In this document: positions 26,790-36,664 of the stretch, piece after piece
Layout of the letters: each line of letters opens with the position of its first letter
How positions within the stretch are numbered: the stretch's first letter is position 1
Assembly (NCBI GenBank): GCA_027698105.1
Contig: JAQERH010000012.1
Coordinates: forward strand, 4,189 to 68,188
Length of the DNA stretch: 64,000 bases
Direction of reading: 5' to 3'
Origin: Lachnospiraceae bacterium AM93-12TA
Lineage (GTDB): Bacteria > Bacillota > Clostridia > Lachnospirales > Lachnospiraceae
The notes under the pieces: model-generated
The model's database searches: none
Seen by the model: the letters and a program-made list of their open reading frames with translations, nothing else
What the model was told of the DNA's origin: nothing
Translations under genes and position numbers: made by a program

Positions 26790-28277
26790 CTAGCCCCTCA
26801 TCTCAATCATGGGCCCGCCGCTTTTCTCCAGATAAGCTCTGGTGATCACCACGGATCCAATGTTGGGATCCTTGGGAATCTCATACATAATATCCTGCAT
26901 AAAATTCTCGATAATCGCCCGCAGGGCTCTGGCGCCTGTCTCTTTTTTCAGAGCTTCTTCCGCAATCCACTCTAAGGCGTCATCTTCAAACACAAGCTTG
27001 ACCTCATCCATAGCCAGAAGCTTCTCGTACTGACGCAGAATCGCGTTCTTCGGCTCTGTGAGAATGCGTACCATCAGCTCCTTCGTCAGAGCCTGAAGCG
27101 TTACCATAATAGGGAGACGTCCCAGAAACTCCGGAATCATGCCGAATTTTCTCAAATCCTCTGTAGTCGTATAGCTGAGAAGCTTTGGATCCTCGTCATA
27201 TTTTCCTTTCAGCTCCGATGCAAAGCCCATGGAGCTGGACTGGTTCAGCCTCTCCTTAATGATATTCTCCAGATCCGGAAAAGCTCCGCCGCAGATGAAG
27301 AGAATATTATTGGTATCCACCGTAGTCATAGGTGTCAGGGCGTTTTTCTGGTTTGATCCTACCGGAACCTCCACCTGACTTCCCTCCAGAAGCTTTAACA
27401 GCTCCTGCTGCACCGACTCTCCGCTGACATCGCGGCTGGTGGTGTTTTTCTTCTTGGCAATTTTATCGATCTCATCGATAAAAATAATTCCCTTCTCCGC
27501 TCTCTCCACATCGTTATCAGCCGCCGCCAGAAGCTTGGAAATCACGCTCTCAATGTCGTCTCCAATATATCCGGCCTCCGTCAGAGTCGTAGCGTCTGCG
27601 ATGGCTAACGGCACGTCCAGAAGCTTTGCCAGGGTCTTCACAAGGTATGTCTTTCCGCTTCCTGTGGGGCCAATCATCAGGATATTGGACTTTTCAATCT
27701 GAACCTCGTCCTCTGTTCCTTCCTGACTGGATGCCTGACAGAACGCTCTCTTGTAATGGTTGTATACAGCCACAGCGATGACCTTCTTGGCCTGCTCCTG
27801 GCCGATCACATACTGATCCAGCTTTGATTTGATAATGTGAGGCGCTGGAATATCCTTAATAGAAAATTCCTTTTTCGCCTCCTTCTCCTGGCTTTTCTTT
27901 TTTACCTTATTTTTCTTCGGAATCTCTGTATTCAGATTCTGAAGATTGGAAAAGTCACTGAGGTTCATGTTCATATATGGCATGTTCTGAAGCTGGCTCA
28001 GATCCAGACCACTCTGCGTCACTGTGTCAAAGGCCTTCTGCATGCAGTTGTGGCAGAAGTTCATCCCCCCCGGCATAGTAATCATAGGACCTGCCTTGCT
28101 CTCCGGCCTGCGGCACACATAGCAGATCTTTTCGTACTCGTCATCTTTGCTGTCCGGCTTTTCATCAGACGGCTGACCTTCTCCGTTCTCCTTCTCCACA
28201 TCCAGAACTGTCGGCTCCTCTGCCGTTTCGTTTACTCTATCTTTTTCTTCGTTTCTGTCTTTCTCTCTATCGTCCAA
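26790..28277 (-). CDS. clpX: ClpX-family AAA+ unfoldase, divergent paralogue
   Basis: 495 residues, about 70 longer than standard ClpX. The start is a TTG preceded by GGGAG. A charged N-terminal extension (1-48) leads to a C4 zinc finger (C52, C55, C75, C78), then a variable linker. The AAA+ core has Walker A GPTGSGKT, Walker B IIFIDEIDKI, a pore loop GYIG (usually GYVG) and sensor-2 GARALRAIIE. In the ClpP-docking loop the usual IGF is replaced by MGF (SSSMGFASE). No clpP, tig or lon gene is near, so this may be a second, specialised ClpX. Confidence 0.9.
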   Translation of the reverse strand: MDDREKDRNEEKDRVNETAEEPTVLDVEKENGEGQPSDEKPDSKDDEYEKICYVCRRPESKAGPMITMPGGMNFCHNCMQKAFDTVTQSGLDLSQLQNMPYMNMNLSDFSNLQNLNTEIPKKNKVKKKSQEKEAKKEFSIKDIPAPHIIKSKLDQYVIGQEQAKKVIAVAVYNHYKRAFCQASSQEGTEDEVQIEKSNILMIGPTGSGKTYLVKTLAKLLDVPLAIADATTLTEAGYIGDDIESVISKLLAAADNDVERAEKGIIFIDEIDKIAKKKNTTSRDVSGESVQQELLKLLEGSQVEVPVGSNQKNALTPMTTVDTNNILFICGGAFPDLENIIKERLNQSSSMGFASELKGKYDEDPKLLSYTTTEDLRKFGMIPEFLGRLPIMVTLQALTKELMVRILTEPKNAILRQYEKLLAMDEVKLVFEDDALEWIAEEALKKETGARALRAIIENFMQDIMYEIPKDPNIGSVVITRAYLEKSGGPMIEMRG

Positions 28278-28407
28278 ATTGCTCTCCCTTTCCCAGCCGT
28301 TTCAGCTATTTCTCTCCAGCTGTTTTCTGCAAAAGCTGTACAGGAATATCATACTATATTTTCAGCTTCTTAGCAATCCTGCGGCTGCATTGGCTGCATG
28401 AAATACA

Positions 28408-28466
28408 AAAGAAGAAAAGAAACTTTCCAGCAGTATCCGACGATGTATGGAAAATTTCTTTTCTTC
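28408..28466 (-). terminator. Terminator of the htrA gene
   Basis: Minus strand: AAGAAAAGAAATTTTCC, a 20-nt loop, then GGAAAGTTTCTTTTCTTC with a T-rich tail. Located 14 bp past the stop at 28480. Confidence 0.55.
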
Positions 28467-28479
28467 ACTATATGGATTC

Positions 28480-30006
28480 TTACCTCTTCTGCTCCGGCTG
28501 CAGATTCTTTTCGGCGTCTTTTCTGTAACCCAGGGTTACCTGAACCTCTCTTTCCGCATAAGCGCCTTTATCCAGGGACTGAACAGTCAGAGTCACTGTC
28601 TCGCCTCCCTTGTAATAGGTCAGCATCTTCTGAAGATCCTCTGCAGTTCTCACAGTTTCTCCGTTTACCTTAGTAATAATATCTCTCTCCCGAAGGTCAG
28701 ATCCGGCTGCCGCCTGGCCTTCTACGATTTTATAGATATAAATTCCTTCCGGCATTCCGTAGGCCTTTGCCATCTGGTTGTTAATATCCTGAATCTGAAT
28801 TCCCAGATAACCCTGTTCCTTCTCATCCACTGCCACTTTTGTGGTCTTTGTCATCAGATCATCAATAATATCCTTAGCATAGGAAATCGGAATGGCATAG
28901 CCTACGCCCTCTACCTCTGTGCTGGCCATCTTAGCCTCGTTAATTCCAATCAGATTTCCATTCATATCCAGAAGAGCGCCGCCGCTGTTTCCAGGGTTAA
29001 TGGCCGCATCTACCTGAATCAGATTTTTTGTGACCCCTTCAATGTCCACTTCCTTATTGAGAGCGCTGATATAGCCCACTGTAACAGACTGGCCTTCTCC
29101 CAACGCATTTCCGATGGCAATCACTCCATTTCCAAGCTTTAAGCTGTCGGAATCTCCCATAGTTGCCACCTTAATCTGGGATAAGGTTTCTTCCGAAATA
29201 TCCTTCAGCTGCACAGCAATCACAGCCAGATCCGCATCCACGTCTGTTCCCTTTAATGCCGCTGCCACAGAGGTTCCATCAATAAAGGTAACATTCATCT
29301 CCTCTGCATTGGCAATGACATGGCTGTTTGTCACAATTAAAAGCTCTGTATCGCTCTTTCCCACAATGATTCCGGAACCGGCGCTGGACGCCTCATACTG
29401 CTGAGTTCCGAAGAACCAGTCTTCTGTTGTATAAAGAGTTTTATTGTTAATGGCTACTACTGACGGCATGGCTTTTTCTACAATAGCAGATACATCATTT
29501 CCTGTGCTGGCCTGAATCACAGCGCCGCCAGCTGCCTGGGCCTGAGTTTCCAGCTGCGGCGCCTCTGTGGAGGCCTGGGCTGATATCTCTGTCTTTTCTC
29601 CCTGGCTTCCTCCTGTCAGATAGCTGATTCCCGCCATCGTTCCGCCTGCTACGCAGCCGAACAGCAGTCCGGCCGCCGCGATCCCGGCCGCTTTCTTAGC
29701 CAGGCGGCTTCCTTTCTTTCCACTTCTGTGAGATCCGCCGTCTTCCTGGTTCCGGCTGTTCTCCGCCCTCTGCCATCCGCTCTCATTTCTGCCTTCCTGG
29801 CTCTGGCTGTTTCCATACTGATACGTTCCGTATCCTGTATTTTCCTCTGAAGGCCTTCTAATCTGGCCGTACATGCGGCGGCCTGCGCTCCGCTCCTCCG
29901 GACGGCCTGCGTGGACGCCGTCCACATAGGAGCCTTCTGTGATATCCACATCATTTTCTCCATTTAATGGTTCGTGATTTTTCTCCCAGTCTTTCTCATT
30001 ATACAT
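28480..30006 (-). CDS. HtrA/DegP-type membrane serine protease
   Basis: 508 residues. A charged cytoplasmic N-terminus of about 100 residues, one transmembrane helix (about 104-128), an Ala/Gln/Thr-rich linker, a trypsin-like S1C domain with His229 (TNSHV), Asp259 (DADLAV) and Ser341 (GNSGGAL), and one C-terminal PDZ domain (about 395-490). Triad complete. It should act as an extracytoplasmic quality-control protease. The long disordered cytoplasmic tail is typical of Firmicute HtrA proteins. Start: AAGGAG before ATG. Confidence 0.92.
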   Translation of the reverse strand: MYNEKDWEKNHEPLNGENDVDITEGSYVDGVHAGRPEERSAGRRMYGQIRRPSEENTGYGTYQYGNSQSQEGRNESGWQRAENSRNQEDGGSHRSGKKGSRLAKKAAGIAAAGLLFGCVAGGTMAGISYLTGGSQGEKTEISAQASTEAPQLETQAQAAGGAVIQASTGNDVSAIVEKAMPSVVAINNKTLYTTEDWFFGTQQYEASSAGSGIIVGKSDTELLIVTNSHVIANAEEMNVTFIDGTSVAAALKGTDVDADLAVIAVQLKDISEETLSQIKVATMGDSDSLKLGNGVIAIGNALGEGQSVTVGYISALNKEVDIEGVTKNLIQVDAAINPGNSGGALLDMNGNLIGINEAKMASTEVEGVGYAIPISYAKDIIDDLMTKTTKVAVDEKEQGYLGIQIQDINNQMAKAYGMPEGIYIYKIVEGQAAAGSDLRERDIITKVNGETVRTAEDLQKMLTYYKGGETVTLTVQSLDKGAYAEREVQVTLGYRKDAEKNLQPEQKR

Positions 30007-30094
30007 AACAGCTGCTCCTTCCTCTGTTCCTATCTATCTTTCATAATACTTTATGATGTCTTCTCTTTGTTTACAGCCATAGTCTATCAATGAT

Positions 30095-30123
30095 TTGTGA
30101 TGGAAATGTGAAAATTTTATAAT
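30095..30123 (+). promoter_or_regulatory. Promoter upstream of the rRNA methyltransferase gene
   Basis: TTGTGA (30095-30100), 17 bp, TATAAT (30118-30123). The leader to 30264 is about 130 nt; I see no riboswitch fold in it. Confidence 0.55.
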
Positions 30124-30263
30124 GAAATTGTGTTTTCTGCCGGCTCTCCATCTGTTATACTGTGCATAGGCGGCATTGTCTGCAGCGACGTCCCTGCCTG
30201 GCTGTATAGGTGTGAAACAATAGCCCTGCAGTCTTTGCCAACAGAGAGGAGAGAAAATTCATT

Positions 30264-31469
30264 ATGGATACAAATGCAGTTGTACATATTAAAAAAGGAG
30301 GCGCCAGAGCTTTAAAAGCAGGAGGCGCATGGATTTATGACAATGAAATTGACCGGATTGAGGGCAGCTTTGAAAACGGAGACCTGGCAACGGTCTGCGA
30401 TTTCGACGGATACTGCCTGGGATACGGCTTTATCAACACTCGTTCCAAAATCACAGTGCGTATGATGTCCCGGAAAAAAGACGCAGTCATTGACGACGCC
30501 TTTCTGGAAATGAGAATTCGAAATGCCTGGGAATACAGGAAGGCAGTGGGCGATATTTCCAGCTGCCGTGTCATCTTTGGAGAGGCCGACTTCCTGCCCG
30601 GCATTGTCATCGACAAATTTTCCGATGTCCTGGTAGTAGAATCCCTGGCGCTGGGCATTGATCGGATGAAGCTCACCATCGTGGATATTTTAAAGCGGGT
30701 GCTGGCTGAAGATGGCATTATCATCCGCGGCGTCTATGAACGCAGCGATGCCAAGGTACGCCTTCAGGAGGGGATGGAACGGACCAAAGGATTTATTGGA
30801 GAGCCATTTGATACAAAGGTGGAAATCGTAGAAAATGGTGTCCGTTATCTGGTAGACGTAAAGGACGGACAGAAAACCGGCTTCTTCCTGGATCAGAAAT
30901 ACAACCGCCTGGCCATCCAGAAGCTCTGCCCTGGAAAACGCGTTCTGGACTGCTTTACCCACACCGGCTCCTTCGCCCTCAATGCAGGAATCGCAGGGGC
31001 AAGGGAAGTATTAGGCGTGGACGCCTCCGAACTGGGTGTCAGCCAGGCCAGGGAAAACGCCGCACTAAACGGTCTTTCCGACCGTGTCTCCTTCGTCTGC
31101 GCCGATGTGTTCGAGCTGCTTCCTGAGCTAGAGCAGAAGGGCGAAAAATTCGATGTGGTAATCCTGGATCCTCCCGCCTTCACAAAGTCCAGAAATTCCG
31201 TTAAGAATGCGGTCAAGGGCTACCGGGAGATCAACCTGAGAGGCATGAAGCTGGTCAAAGACGGCGGATATCTGGCCACCTGTTCCTGCTCCCACTTTAT
31301 GACGCCGGAGCTGTTTACAAAAACCATCCGGGAGGCAGCCGGAAACGTACACAAACGGCTCAGACAGGTAGAGTACAGGACCCAGGCAGCAGATCACCCA
31401 ATTCTGTGGGCGGCCGACGAATCCTACTACTTAAAGTTTTATATCTTCCAGGTGGTAGACGAAAAGTAG
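30264..31469 (+). CDS. PUA-domain class I rRNA cytosine methyltransferase, RlmI-like
   Basis: 401 residues. An N-terminal PUA RNA-binding domain (about 1-80, HIKKGGARALKAGGAWIYDNEI), a middle domain, and a Rossmann SAM-binding domain with VLDCFTHTGSFALNAG near 226, acidic loop GVDASELG, LDPPAF near 303 and a catalytic-type ATCSCSHF near 348. This is the RlmI/YwbD architecture, which makes 5-methylcytosine in 23S rRNA; the exact site here is inferred only. GAGGAG lies about 12 nt before ATG, rather far. Confidence 0.87.
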   Translation: MDTNAVVHIKKGGARALKAGGAWIYDNEIDRIEGSFENGDLATVCDFDGYCLGYGFINTRSKITVRMMSRKKDAVIDDAFLEMRIRNAWEYRKAVGDISSCRVIFGEADFLPGIVIDKFSDVLVVESLALGIDRMKLTIVDILKRVLAEDGIIIRGVYERSDAKVRLQEGMERTKGFIGEPFDTKVEIVENGVRYLVDVKDGQKTGFFLDQKYNRLAIQKLCPGKRVLDCFTHTGSFALNAGIAGAREVLGVDASELGVSQARENAALNGLSDRVSFVCADVFELLPELEQKGEKFDVVILDPPAFTKSRNSVKNAVKGYREINLRGMKLVKDGGYLATCSCSHFMTPELFTKTIREAAGNVHKRLRQVEYRTQAADHPILWAADESYYLKFYIFQVVDEK

Positions 31470-31569
31470 TCATTTAATAAGAAATACTTATATATGAAAA
31501 TTAGTCTTTCTGCAAAATACAGGGATTTTTTAAAAAATATAGGGAAATTCTAAAAAAACTATTGCTTTT

Positions 31570-31598
31570 TTGGCGAAAGTCTGCTTATCTATTATATA
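31570..31598 (+). promoter_or_regulatory. Probable purC promoter
   Basis: TTGGCG (31570-31575), 17 bp, TATATA (31593-31598). The 166-bp leader region is very AT-rich; no purine riboswitch core is evident. Confidence 0.45.
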
Positions 31599-31635
31599 TG
31601 ATACTTATAAAAACAAAGATAGCGAGGTATGCGAA

Positions 31636-32499
31636 ATGAAACCGATCAAAGAGGGAAAAGTCCGCGAAATTTATGACAACGGCGACAGCTTAATTATGGT
31701 TGCAACTGACCGTATCAGCTGCTTCGACGTGATCCTGAACAATATTGTGACAAAAAAGGGAACCGTGCTGACTCAGATGTCCAAGTTCTGGTTTGATTTA
31801 ACAAAGGACATCCTTCCTAACCATATGATCTCTGCCGATGTTAAGGATATGCCGGAATTTTTCCAGCAGCCTCAGTTCGACGGAAACAGCATGATGTGCA
31901 AAAAGCTTCAGATGCTTCCGATTGAGTGCATTGTACGCGGCTACATTACAGGAAGCGGCTGGGCCAGCTATCAGAAAAACGGCACTGTCTGCGGAATTAC
32001 CCTTCCAGAAGGATTAAAAGAATCCGATAAGCTGCCTGAGCCGATTTACACACCTTCCACCAAGGCGGAAATCGGAGATCACGATGAAAATATTTCCTAT
32101 GAGCAGAGCATTGCCCACCTGGAGAAGCACTTCCCTGGAAAAGGTGAGGAATATGCTGCAAAGCTTCGCGACTACACCATCGCTCTTTATAAAAAATGCG
32201 CTGATTACGCCTTAAGCCGCGGTATCATCATCGCAGATACAAAGTTCGAGTTTGGTTTAGATGAAAACGGCAATATCGTCCTGGGAGACGAGATGCTGAC
32301 ACCGGACAGCTCCCGCTTCTGGCCGGCAGACGGCTATGAGCCAGGCCATGGCCAGCCATCTTTCGATAAGCAGTTCGCCCGTGACTGGCTCACTGCCAAT
32401 CCAGACAATAACTGGACACTTCCAGAGGAAATCGTGGAGAAGACCATTGACAAATACCTGCAGAGCTACGAAATGCTGACAGGAGAAAAATTAAAATAA
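31636..32499 (+). CDS. purC: Phosphoribosylaminoimidazole-succinocarboxamide synthase
   Basis: 287 residues from MKPIKEGKVREIYDNGD at 31636 (GAGG 8 nt upstream); the frame extends 22 codons further but without a binding site. ATP-grasp-like SAICAR synthase with KEGKVREIY at the N-terminus, CIVRGYITGSGWASYQ and IADTKFEFGLDENGNIVLGDE. It ligates aspartate to CAIR in purine synthesis. It stands alone, between its own promoter and terminator, rather than in a pur operon. Confidence 0.95.
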   Translation: MKPIKEGKVREIYDNGDSLIMVATDRISCFDVILNNIVTKKGTVLTQMSKFWFDLTKDILPNHMISADVKDMPEFFQQPQFDGNSMMCKKLQMLPIECIVRGYITGSGWASYQKNGTVCGITLPEGLKESDKLPEPIYTPSTKAEIGDHDENISYEQSIAHLEKHFPGKGEEYAAKLRDYTIALYKKCADYALSRGIIIADTKFEFGLDENGNIVLGDEMLTPDSSRFWPADGYEPGHGQPSFDKQFARDWLTANPDNNWTLPEEIVEKTIDKYLQSYEMLTGEKLK

Positions 32500-32509
32500 G
32501 ATTGATGTT

Positions 32510-32542
32510 ACAGGGGGCTGCCTGGTATTGGCAGCCCCCTGT
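32510..32542 (+). terminator. Terminator after purC
   Basis: ACAGGGGGCTGCC and GGCAGCCCCCTGT form a perfect 13-bp stem with a 7-nt loop, followed by ATATTATATT. It also faces the convergent gene at 32564. Confidence 0.8.
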
Positions 32543-32563
32543 ATATTATATTAAAGCAAAGTC

Positions 32564-35500
32564 TCAGCTCTTCTTTTCCGTCCTGCAAGTCCTGTTCATA
32601 CAGTTGGGCCGATCTGGATCTACCACAAAATCCACCTCTGCCATTTTCTCAAGCAAGGTGTCTGCATCATGTTCCAGCTTATATTCCATCTCCTCCCGGT
32701 ACAGAGGAATAACCTGATAAAAATTGACCTCCTCACCGCCGGGAAGCTGGCATAGACGGCCGTTCTCCTCTGTATTTTGAGGTTCTATCAGAATCGCAGC
32801 GCAGAGTTCCGTGTTCTTTGCAAAGGATGTTTGCTTGTCCATGGTGTGTCCCCACCCCAGCCATGTATCCGACGCAATGGGCAGGCGGGCCAGCGCCTTC
32901 AGAAGACCAATCGGCCAGTACCACTGCTCATTTTTCATAGATTCCTCATCCAGTTTCCAGTCTGGTGGCAGGGCGACAGCCAGTTCCGCCCGCTCCAAAT
33001 GATACTCCGCTAATTCATCCGGTACATTCATCGGATGGGCTCCCATTCCCATAGTGACCAGTGTGTAATAATTCCGCTTCCTGGAAGGCGGTATCACGCA
33101 GATGTCCACATGGATATCAGGAGAAACCAGCTCGTGAAACACATGGCCAAACTCTCCGAAAGTCCTTTGAATATACTGCTCTACTGCATTCATTTCTTCC
33201 TTCGTATAAAGCTCCGGTTCACTGCTTTCCCCTGAAGACCAGAAGGAATCTTCCACCTCTGTTCCGTCTGGCTTGAGAGAAATCTGAAAGTATTCCTCCG
33301 CCTTTGTCAGCTTATAAAGCAGGCCAAGGTGATAATCCAGCCCCACCAGCACCGTATCCAGGCAGGCCGATCTGCCATCAGGGTGATCCCGCTCCAGCCA
33401 CTGTCCATCTTGAAGTCTGTTTTTCAGCTGTTTCAGCCAGTCCATCTTCAGCTTGGACATTCCTCCCTCATTCATCTGGAATACCAGATCCACCGGACGC
33501 TCCTTTATCATATAAGGGAACTGGATAAAAGGGGCAGCCGGTGTGTACGGTTTCGGCTTTGGACCGAAGACAGTCCAGAATTCTTCCAGGCCTTCCTGAT
33601 TGACCGTCATGCAGGAGATCGCGCGGTATTTATCATCTGCAGCCTCATCCAGCCCCTGCTGGAGAATCTGATCCGCATCGGGATTGATCCAGTGATACTC
33701 CATCTGCTCCAGCGCCGCGTCATCCTCAATTTCCTTTTTCAAAGTCAGAAACTCATAATCGCCCGGTTCCAGTGCAAGACCGCGAGCTACCGCCTCCAGG
33801 GCACCGGCTTTATTTCCAAAGTGACTGCGCAGCTTTCCTGCCTGCAGCCAGATCCATGGGTAATCCGGCTCCTCCCGAATCCCCTTTTCCGCATAGTCCA
33901 GCGCCTCTTCCAGCTGTCCGCAGTACATTAATGATACTGAATAGCGGTAGTACCACATAGCGCATCCCCCGGCATTTTTCTCCGAATGCTTCATCCACTG
34001 AGCCGCTTTGTAATAATACTGGTACATATCCAGATTATTGCAGGCAAAGGAATACCAAAGGGCGATCTGAAGATCCTGCTCAGCCTGGCGCTGAGTAAAT
34101 CTTCCTTCCTGCACTCCCTGCTCGATAAAATTCTCCAGCCAGTGCAGCATTTGTCCAAAATAACCTGACACGCCATCCTCAAAGGATTCCAGCGTCTCGA
34201 TATCCTTTCCTGAAAGCAGCGAACCTGTCTCCGGGTCCACTTCCGGCTCTTTTTCCTGCTCCCACAGGCGAACTGCTCCTACATCCCGGCGGAATACGTG
34301 AAAGCCGCCCCATAGCAGATCGGTCTCAGCAAAAAACTCTCTGGCTGCATCCAGAACGGCAGGTAAATCCCAGGCGAGAAAGTCCAGATATCCACCGTAC
34401 AATCCAGTGGCACCGCCCAGAAAGGTTACTGCGTCCGATCCGGCGTGTTCCTGAATCGCCTCCTGCAGGGTATCCCGAAATTGCAGAATCTGCTCAGCCC
34501 TGTTCCCGCCTCCAAATCCATCCAACGGATAACACAGGAAACCAGCTGCAATGCCATCTTTGCGATACTCGTCCTCCATATCGCTCCCGGCACTCATATA
34601 CTCATTGATCAACACCGGCAGGCGGCTGGAGCCCGTATAAACGTCCAGCCGCCAGTCAGCGTCCGGATCCTCTACTGGTTTCAGCTCATAGCTAATATAA
34701 CTGTTGTCCAGATAATCTCCTGCATCATCCCAAAGGCGAAATCCCCTGTCCTGAAGAGTCTGGCGCAGCTCAGACAGTACCGTAGGCTTGTCAGCAGGCG
34801 CACTTTCCCCAGGCTTCTCTATCAGCTTCAGCTCACTGATAAGTGCAATTTCTGACACCTCTCCCAGTACCTGATCGATAAGCGTATAGGCCAGCCACCA
34901 CGCTTGTTCTTCATCTTCCTGCATCAGTGACAGCAGCTTTTCACCATATAAGGACAGAGAGACTCTGTCTTCTTGCTTCTTTGCCCAGACCTGCACCTCC
35001 TCTGGCCGAATTTCTGTTTCCCCTGCCCGGAAACCGAACTCTTCAGAGGTTTGCCGCCCCACCAGAATATTCCAATGCTCCAGCACAGGCTCCGGTGCAT
35101 GACGCTGGAAGTAGACCAGGGGAAACAGTCTGGCACGGCTGCCCTCAGCGCTGAGAATCAACTCATATTTTGTCCCATTAAAGCCCAGCTCAAAGGATGG
35201 GGAAGTAAGGGCAAGCTCCAGGGCTGCGCCGCATTTTTCCACCAGTTCCTCTCCCCGTTCCTGCAGCTTATGGTTATCCATCATCTCCCGCAGCTCCCCT
35301 TCGATTCCGGTAAAGGCAGTCCAGGCTTCTTCTGTTCTCTCCCGGAAGTTTTTCTCAAACCGGGGCAGGGCCAGCCGTCTGCGGCAGTCGTCAATAAAGA
35401 ACTGGGTATCTTGATCACCAGGCCGGGCCTCCAGCGCCTGTTCAAAGTACCGCAGAGCCAGCCCTTCCTGATCCAGATAATAATAGGCATAGCCCATGCG

Positions 35501-35731
35501 GAAATTCCAGCAGTGATCCCCTTTAAAATACTCCTCATGGGGACTCAGTAAGGCAATGGCCTTTTCAAAAAGCTCCCTGTTTCCCGGCTCTGCCAGATTG
35601 CCGCAGGCCCGGGCCAGCTCGCTGTCCATCTCCGGAGTGCGCTCCCTGGCAGGGATAGCCTCCAAAGCATCAATAATTTTCTGATATTCTCCATCTTCAT
35701 TCCATTTCTGGCACTGCTCCAGCAAATTCAT
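32564..35731 (-). CDS. Very large TPR and SUFU-domain protein
   Basis: 1055 residues, soluble, acidic. The N-terminal 130 residues contain TPR-like helices (CWNFRMGYAYYYLDQEGLALRYFEQALEARPGD), with a second TPR block near 595-700 (WYYRYSVSLMYCGQLEEALDYAEKGI). The last roughly 220 residues match the suppressor-of-fused domain (YTLVTMGMGAHPMNVPDE; LARLPIASDTWLGWGHT). The middle is not recognised. Bacterial SUFU proteins are associated with immunity in polymorphic toxin systems, but no toxin gene is adjacent. Start: AAGGAG 9 nt before ATG. Long for the family, so possibly a fusion of modules. Confidence 0.75.
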   Translation of the reverse strand: MNLLEQCQKWNEDGEYQKIIDALEAIPARERTPEMDSELARACGNLAEPGNRELFEKAIALLSPHEEYFKGDHCWNFRMGYAYYYLDQEGLALRYFEQALEARPGDQDTQFFIDDCRRRLALPRFEKNFRERTEEAWTAFTGIEGELREMMDNHKLQERGEELVEKCGAALELALTSPSFELGFNGTKYELILSAEGSRARLFPLVYFQRHAPEPVLEHWNILVGRQTSEEFGFRAGETEIRPEEVQVWAKKQEDRVSLSLYGEKLLSLMQEDEEQAWWLAYTLIDQVLGEVSEIALISELKLIEKPGESAPADKPTVLSELRQTLQDRGFRLWDDAGDYLDNSYISYELKPVEDPDADWRLDVYTGSSRLPVLINEYMSAGSDMEDEYRKDGIAAGFLCYPLDGFGGGNRAEQILQFRDTLQEAIQEHAGSDAVTFLGGATGLYGGYLDFLAWDLPAVLDAAREFFAETDLLWGGFHVFRRDVGAVRLWEQEKEPEVDPETGSLLSGKDIETLESFEDGVSGYFGQMLHWLENFIEQGVQEGRFTQRQAEQDLQIALWYSFACNNLDMYQYYYKAAQWMKHSEKNAGGCAMWYYRYSVSLMYCGQLEEALDYAEKGIREEPDYPWIWLQAGKLRSHFGNKAGALEAVARGLALEPGDYEFLTLKKEIEDDAALEQMEYHWINPDADQILQQGLDEAADDKYRAISCMTVNQEGLEEFWTVFGPKPKPYTPAAPFIQFPYMIKERPVDLVFQMNEGGMSKLKMDWLKQLKNRLQDGQWLERDHPDGRSACLDTVLVGLDYHLGLLYKLTKAEEYFQISLKPDGTEVEDSFWSSGESSEPELYTKEEMNAVEQYIQRTFGEFGHVFHELVSPDIHVDICVIPPSRKRNYYTLVTMGMGAHPMNVPDELAEYHLERAELAVALPPDWKLDEESMKNEQWYWPIGLLKALARLPIASDTWLGWGHTMDKQTSFAKNTELCAAILIEPQNTEENGRLCQLPGGEEVNFYQVIPLYREEMEYKLEHDADTLLEKMAEVDFVVDPDRPNCMNRTCRTEKKS

Positions 35732-35969
35732 AGATATTCTCCTTTCTGGTTACTCTTTGTAATTTTCCGCCATATAACTCAATACAGGTCATTGTAAGGA
35801 TCTAAAAAACCCCACGCCGCACTGCCGCAAAGGCAGATTGACGCAGGGCACAAAAGGACGCGCAGAATCAGCAGCCATTTTCAGAAAATCAGCCGTTTTC
35901 CATAATTGTAATATTGAATCAGATTGACCCCTTACAGGGAAGTTCTCATTATTTCTGTGCATTTTCTTT

Positions 35970-36605
35970 CTATGCATTTTCTTTCACTCCATTAACTGTT
36001 TCTTTAACCCTCTGCAATTCATCCAGCAGGGCGTTAATCTGAAATTCCATCATATCCTCTGCCACCTCCGGAAACAGAAATGGCATGGTGTCTGGAACTG
36101 CCTTATAAACCATCATCATAGACAGGGCCAGGTTACCAAACAGACGCGGGTCTATACTGCCTGCCGAGATGCCAAAAATCACAAGTAAATCGCGGAATAA
36201 CCGGGTCTGTTCCCCACGGAACGTCTGAAAATTTTCCTGGGAGAGGCAGCGGTAAACCTCTTGCTCCTCTTCAATAGACAGAACAGCGATGCCCCTTTTC
36301 TCACCATACACACATAACTCTAAAAACGTCCGGACACCTTCCCGCCAGCTAAATTCCGGATCTTCCATCAACTGTCTGGCATATTCCAGCAATTTGGGCT
36401 GCTGATAACGAAGCGCCTCCAATACCAGTTCTTCCTTCGAGGAAAAAAAGGTGTAAAAAAAGGTCTTAGAAATGCCTACTTTTTTACACAATACATCAAT
36501 GCTGCTGTGAATCAGCCCCCGGTCTACAATACACTGAATCACAGTAGTCAGCAGAGCGGTCCGTACCTGCTCCCGCTCCTGTTCCGAATAGGCCTTTCGC
36601 GCCAT
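35970..36605 (-). CDS. TetR/AcrR-family transcriptional regulator
   Basis: 211 residues from MARKAYSEQEREQV (36605). The N-terminal helix-turn-helix reads VDRGLIHSSIDVLCKKVGISKTFFYTFFSSKEELVLEAL, the standard TetR DNA-binding domain. The C-terminal ligand domain is unspecific. A near-perfect 19-bp palindrome sits directly downstream of its -10 box, indicating autorepression. No divergent target gene is present: upstream sequence leads into the island. Confidence 0.88.
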   Translation of the reverse strand: MARKAYSEQEREQVRTALLTTVIQCIVDRGLIHSSIDVLCKKVGISKTFFYTFFSSKEELVLEALRYQQPKLLEYARQLMEDPEFSWREGVRTFLELCVYGEKRGIAVLSIEEEQEVYRCLSQENFQTFRGEQTRLFRDLLVIFGISAGSIDPRLFGNLALSMMMVYKAVPDTMPFLFPEVAEDMMEFQINALLDELQRVKETVNGVKENA

Positions 36606-36643
36606 ATCTTTCTGTCTCTCCCCTTCCCGCATAATAAAGAACA

Positions 36644-36662
36644 AAATATTAAATTAGTATTT
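36644..36662. promoter_or_regulatory. TetR operator
   Basis: AAATATTAA-A-TTAGTATTT (8 of 9 arm positions symmetrical) lies immediately downstream of the -10 box of the tetR promoter, where a repressor would block initiation. Confidence 0.5.
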
Positions 36663-36664
36663 AT

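Noticed and set aside
31470..31635. Purine riboswitch before purC
   Set aside because: No paired P1 with the conserved loop sequences was found; the leader is simply AT-rich. The same applies to the short guaA leader.
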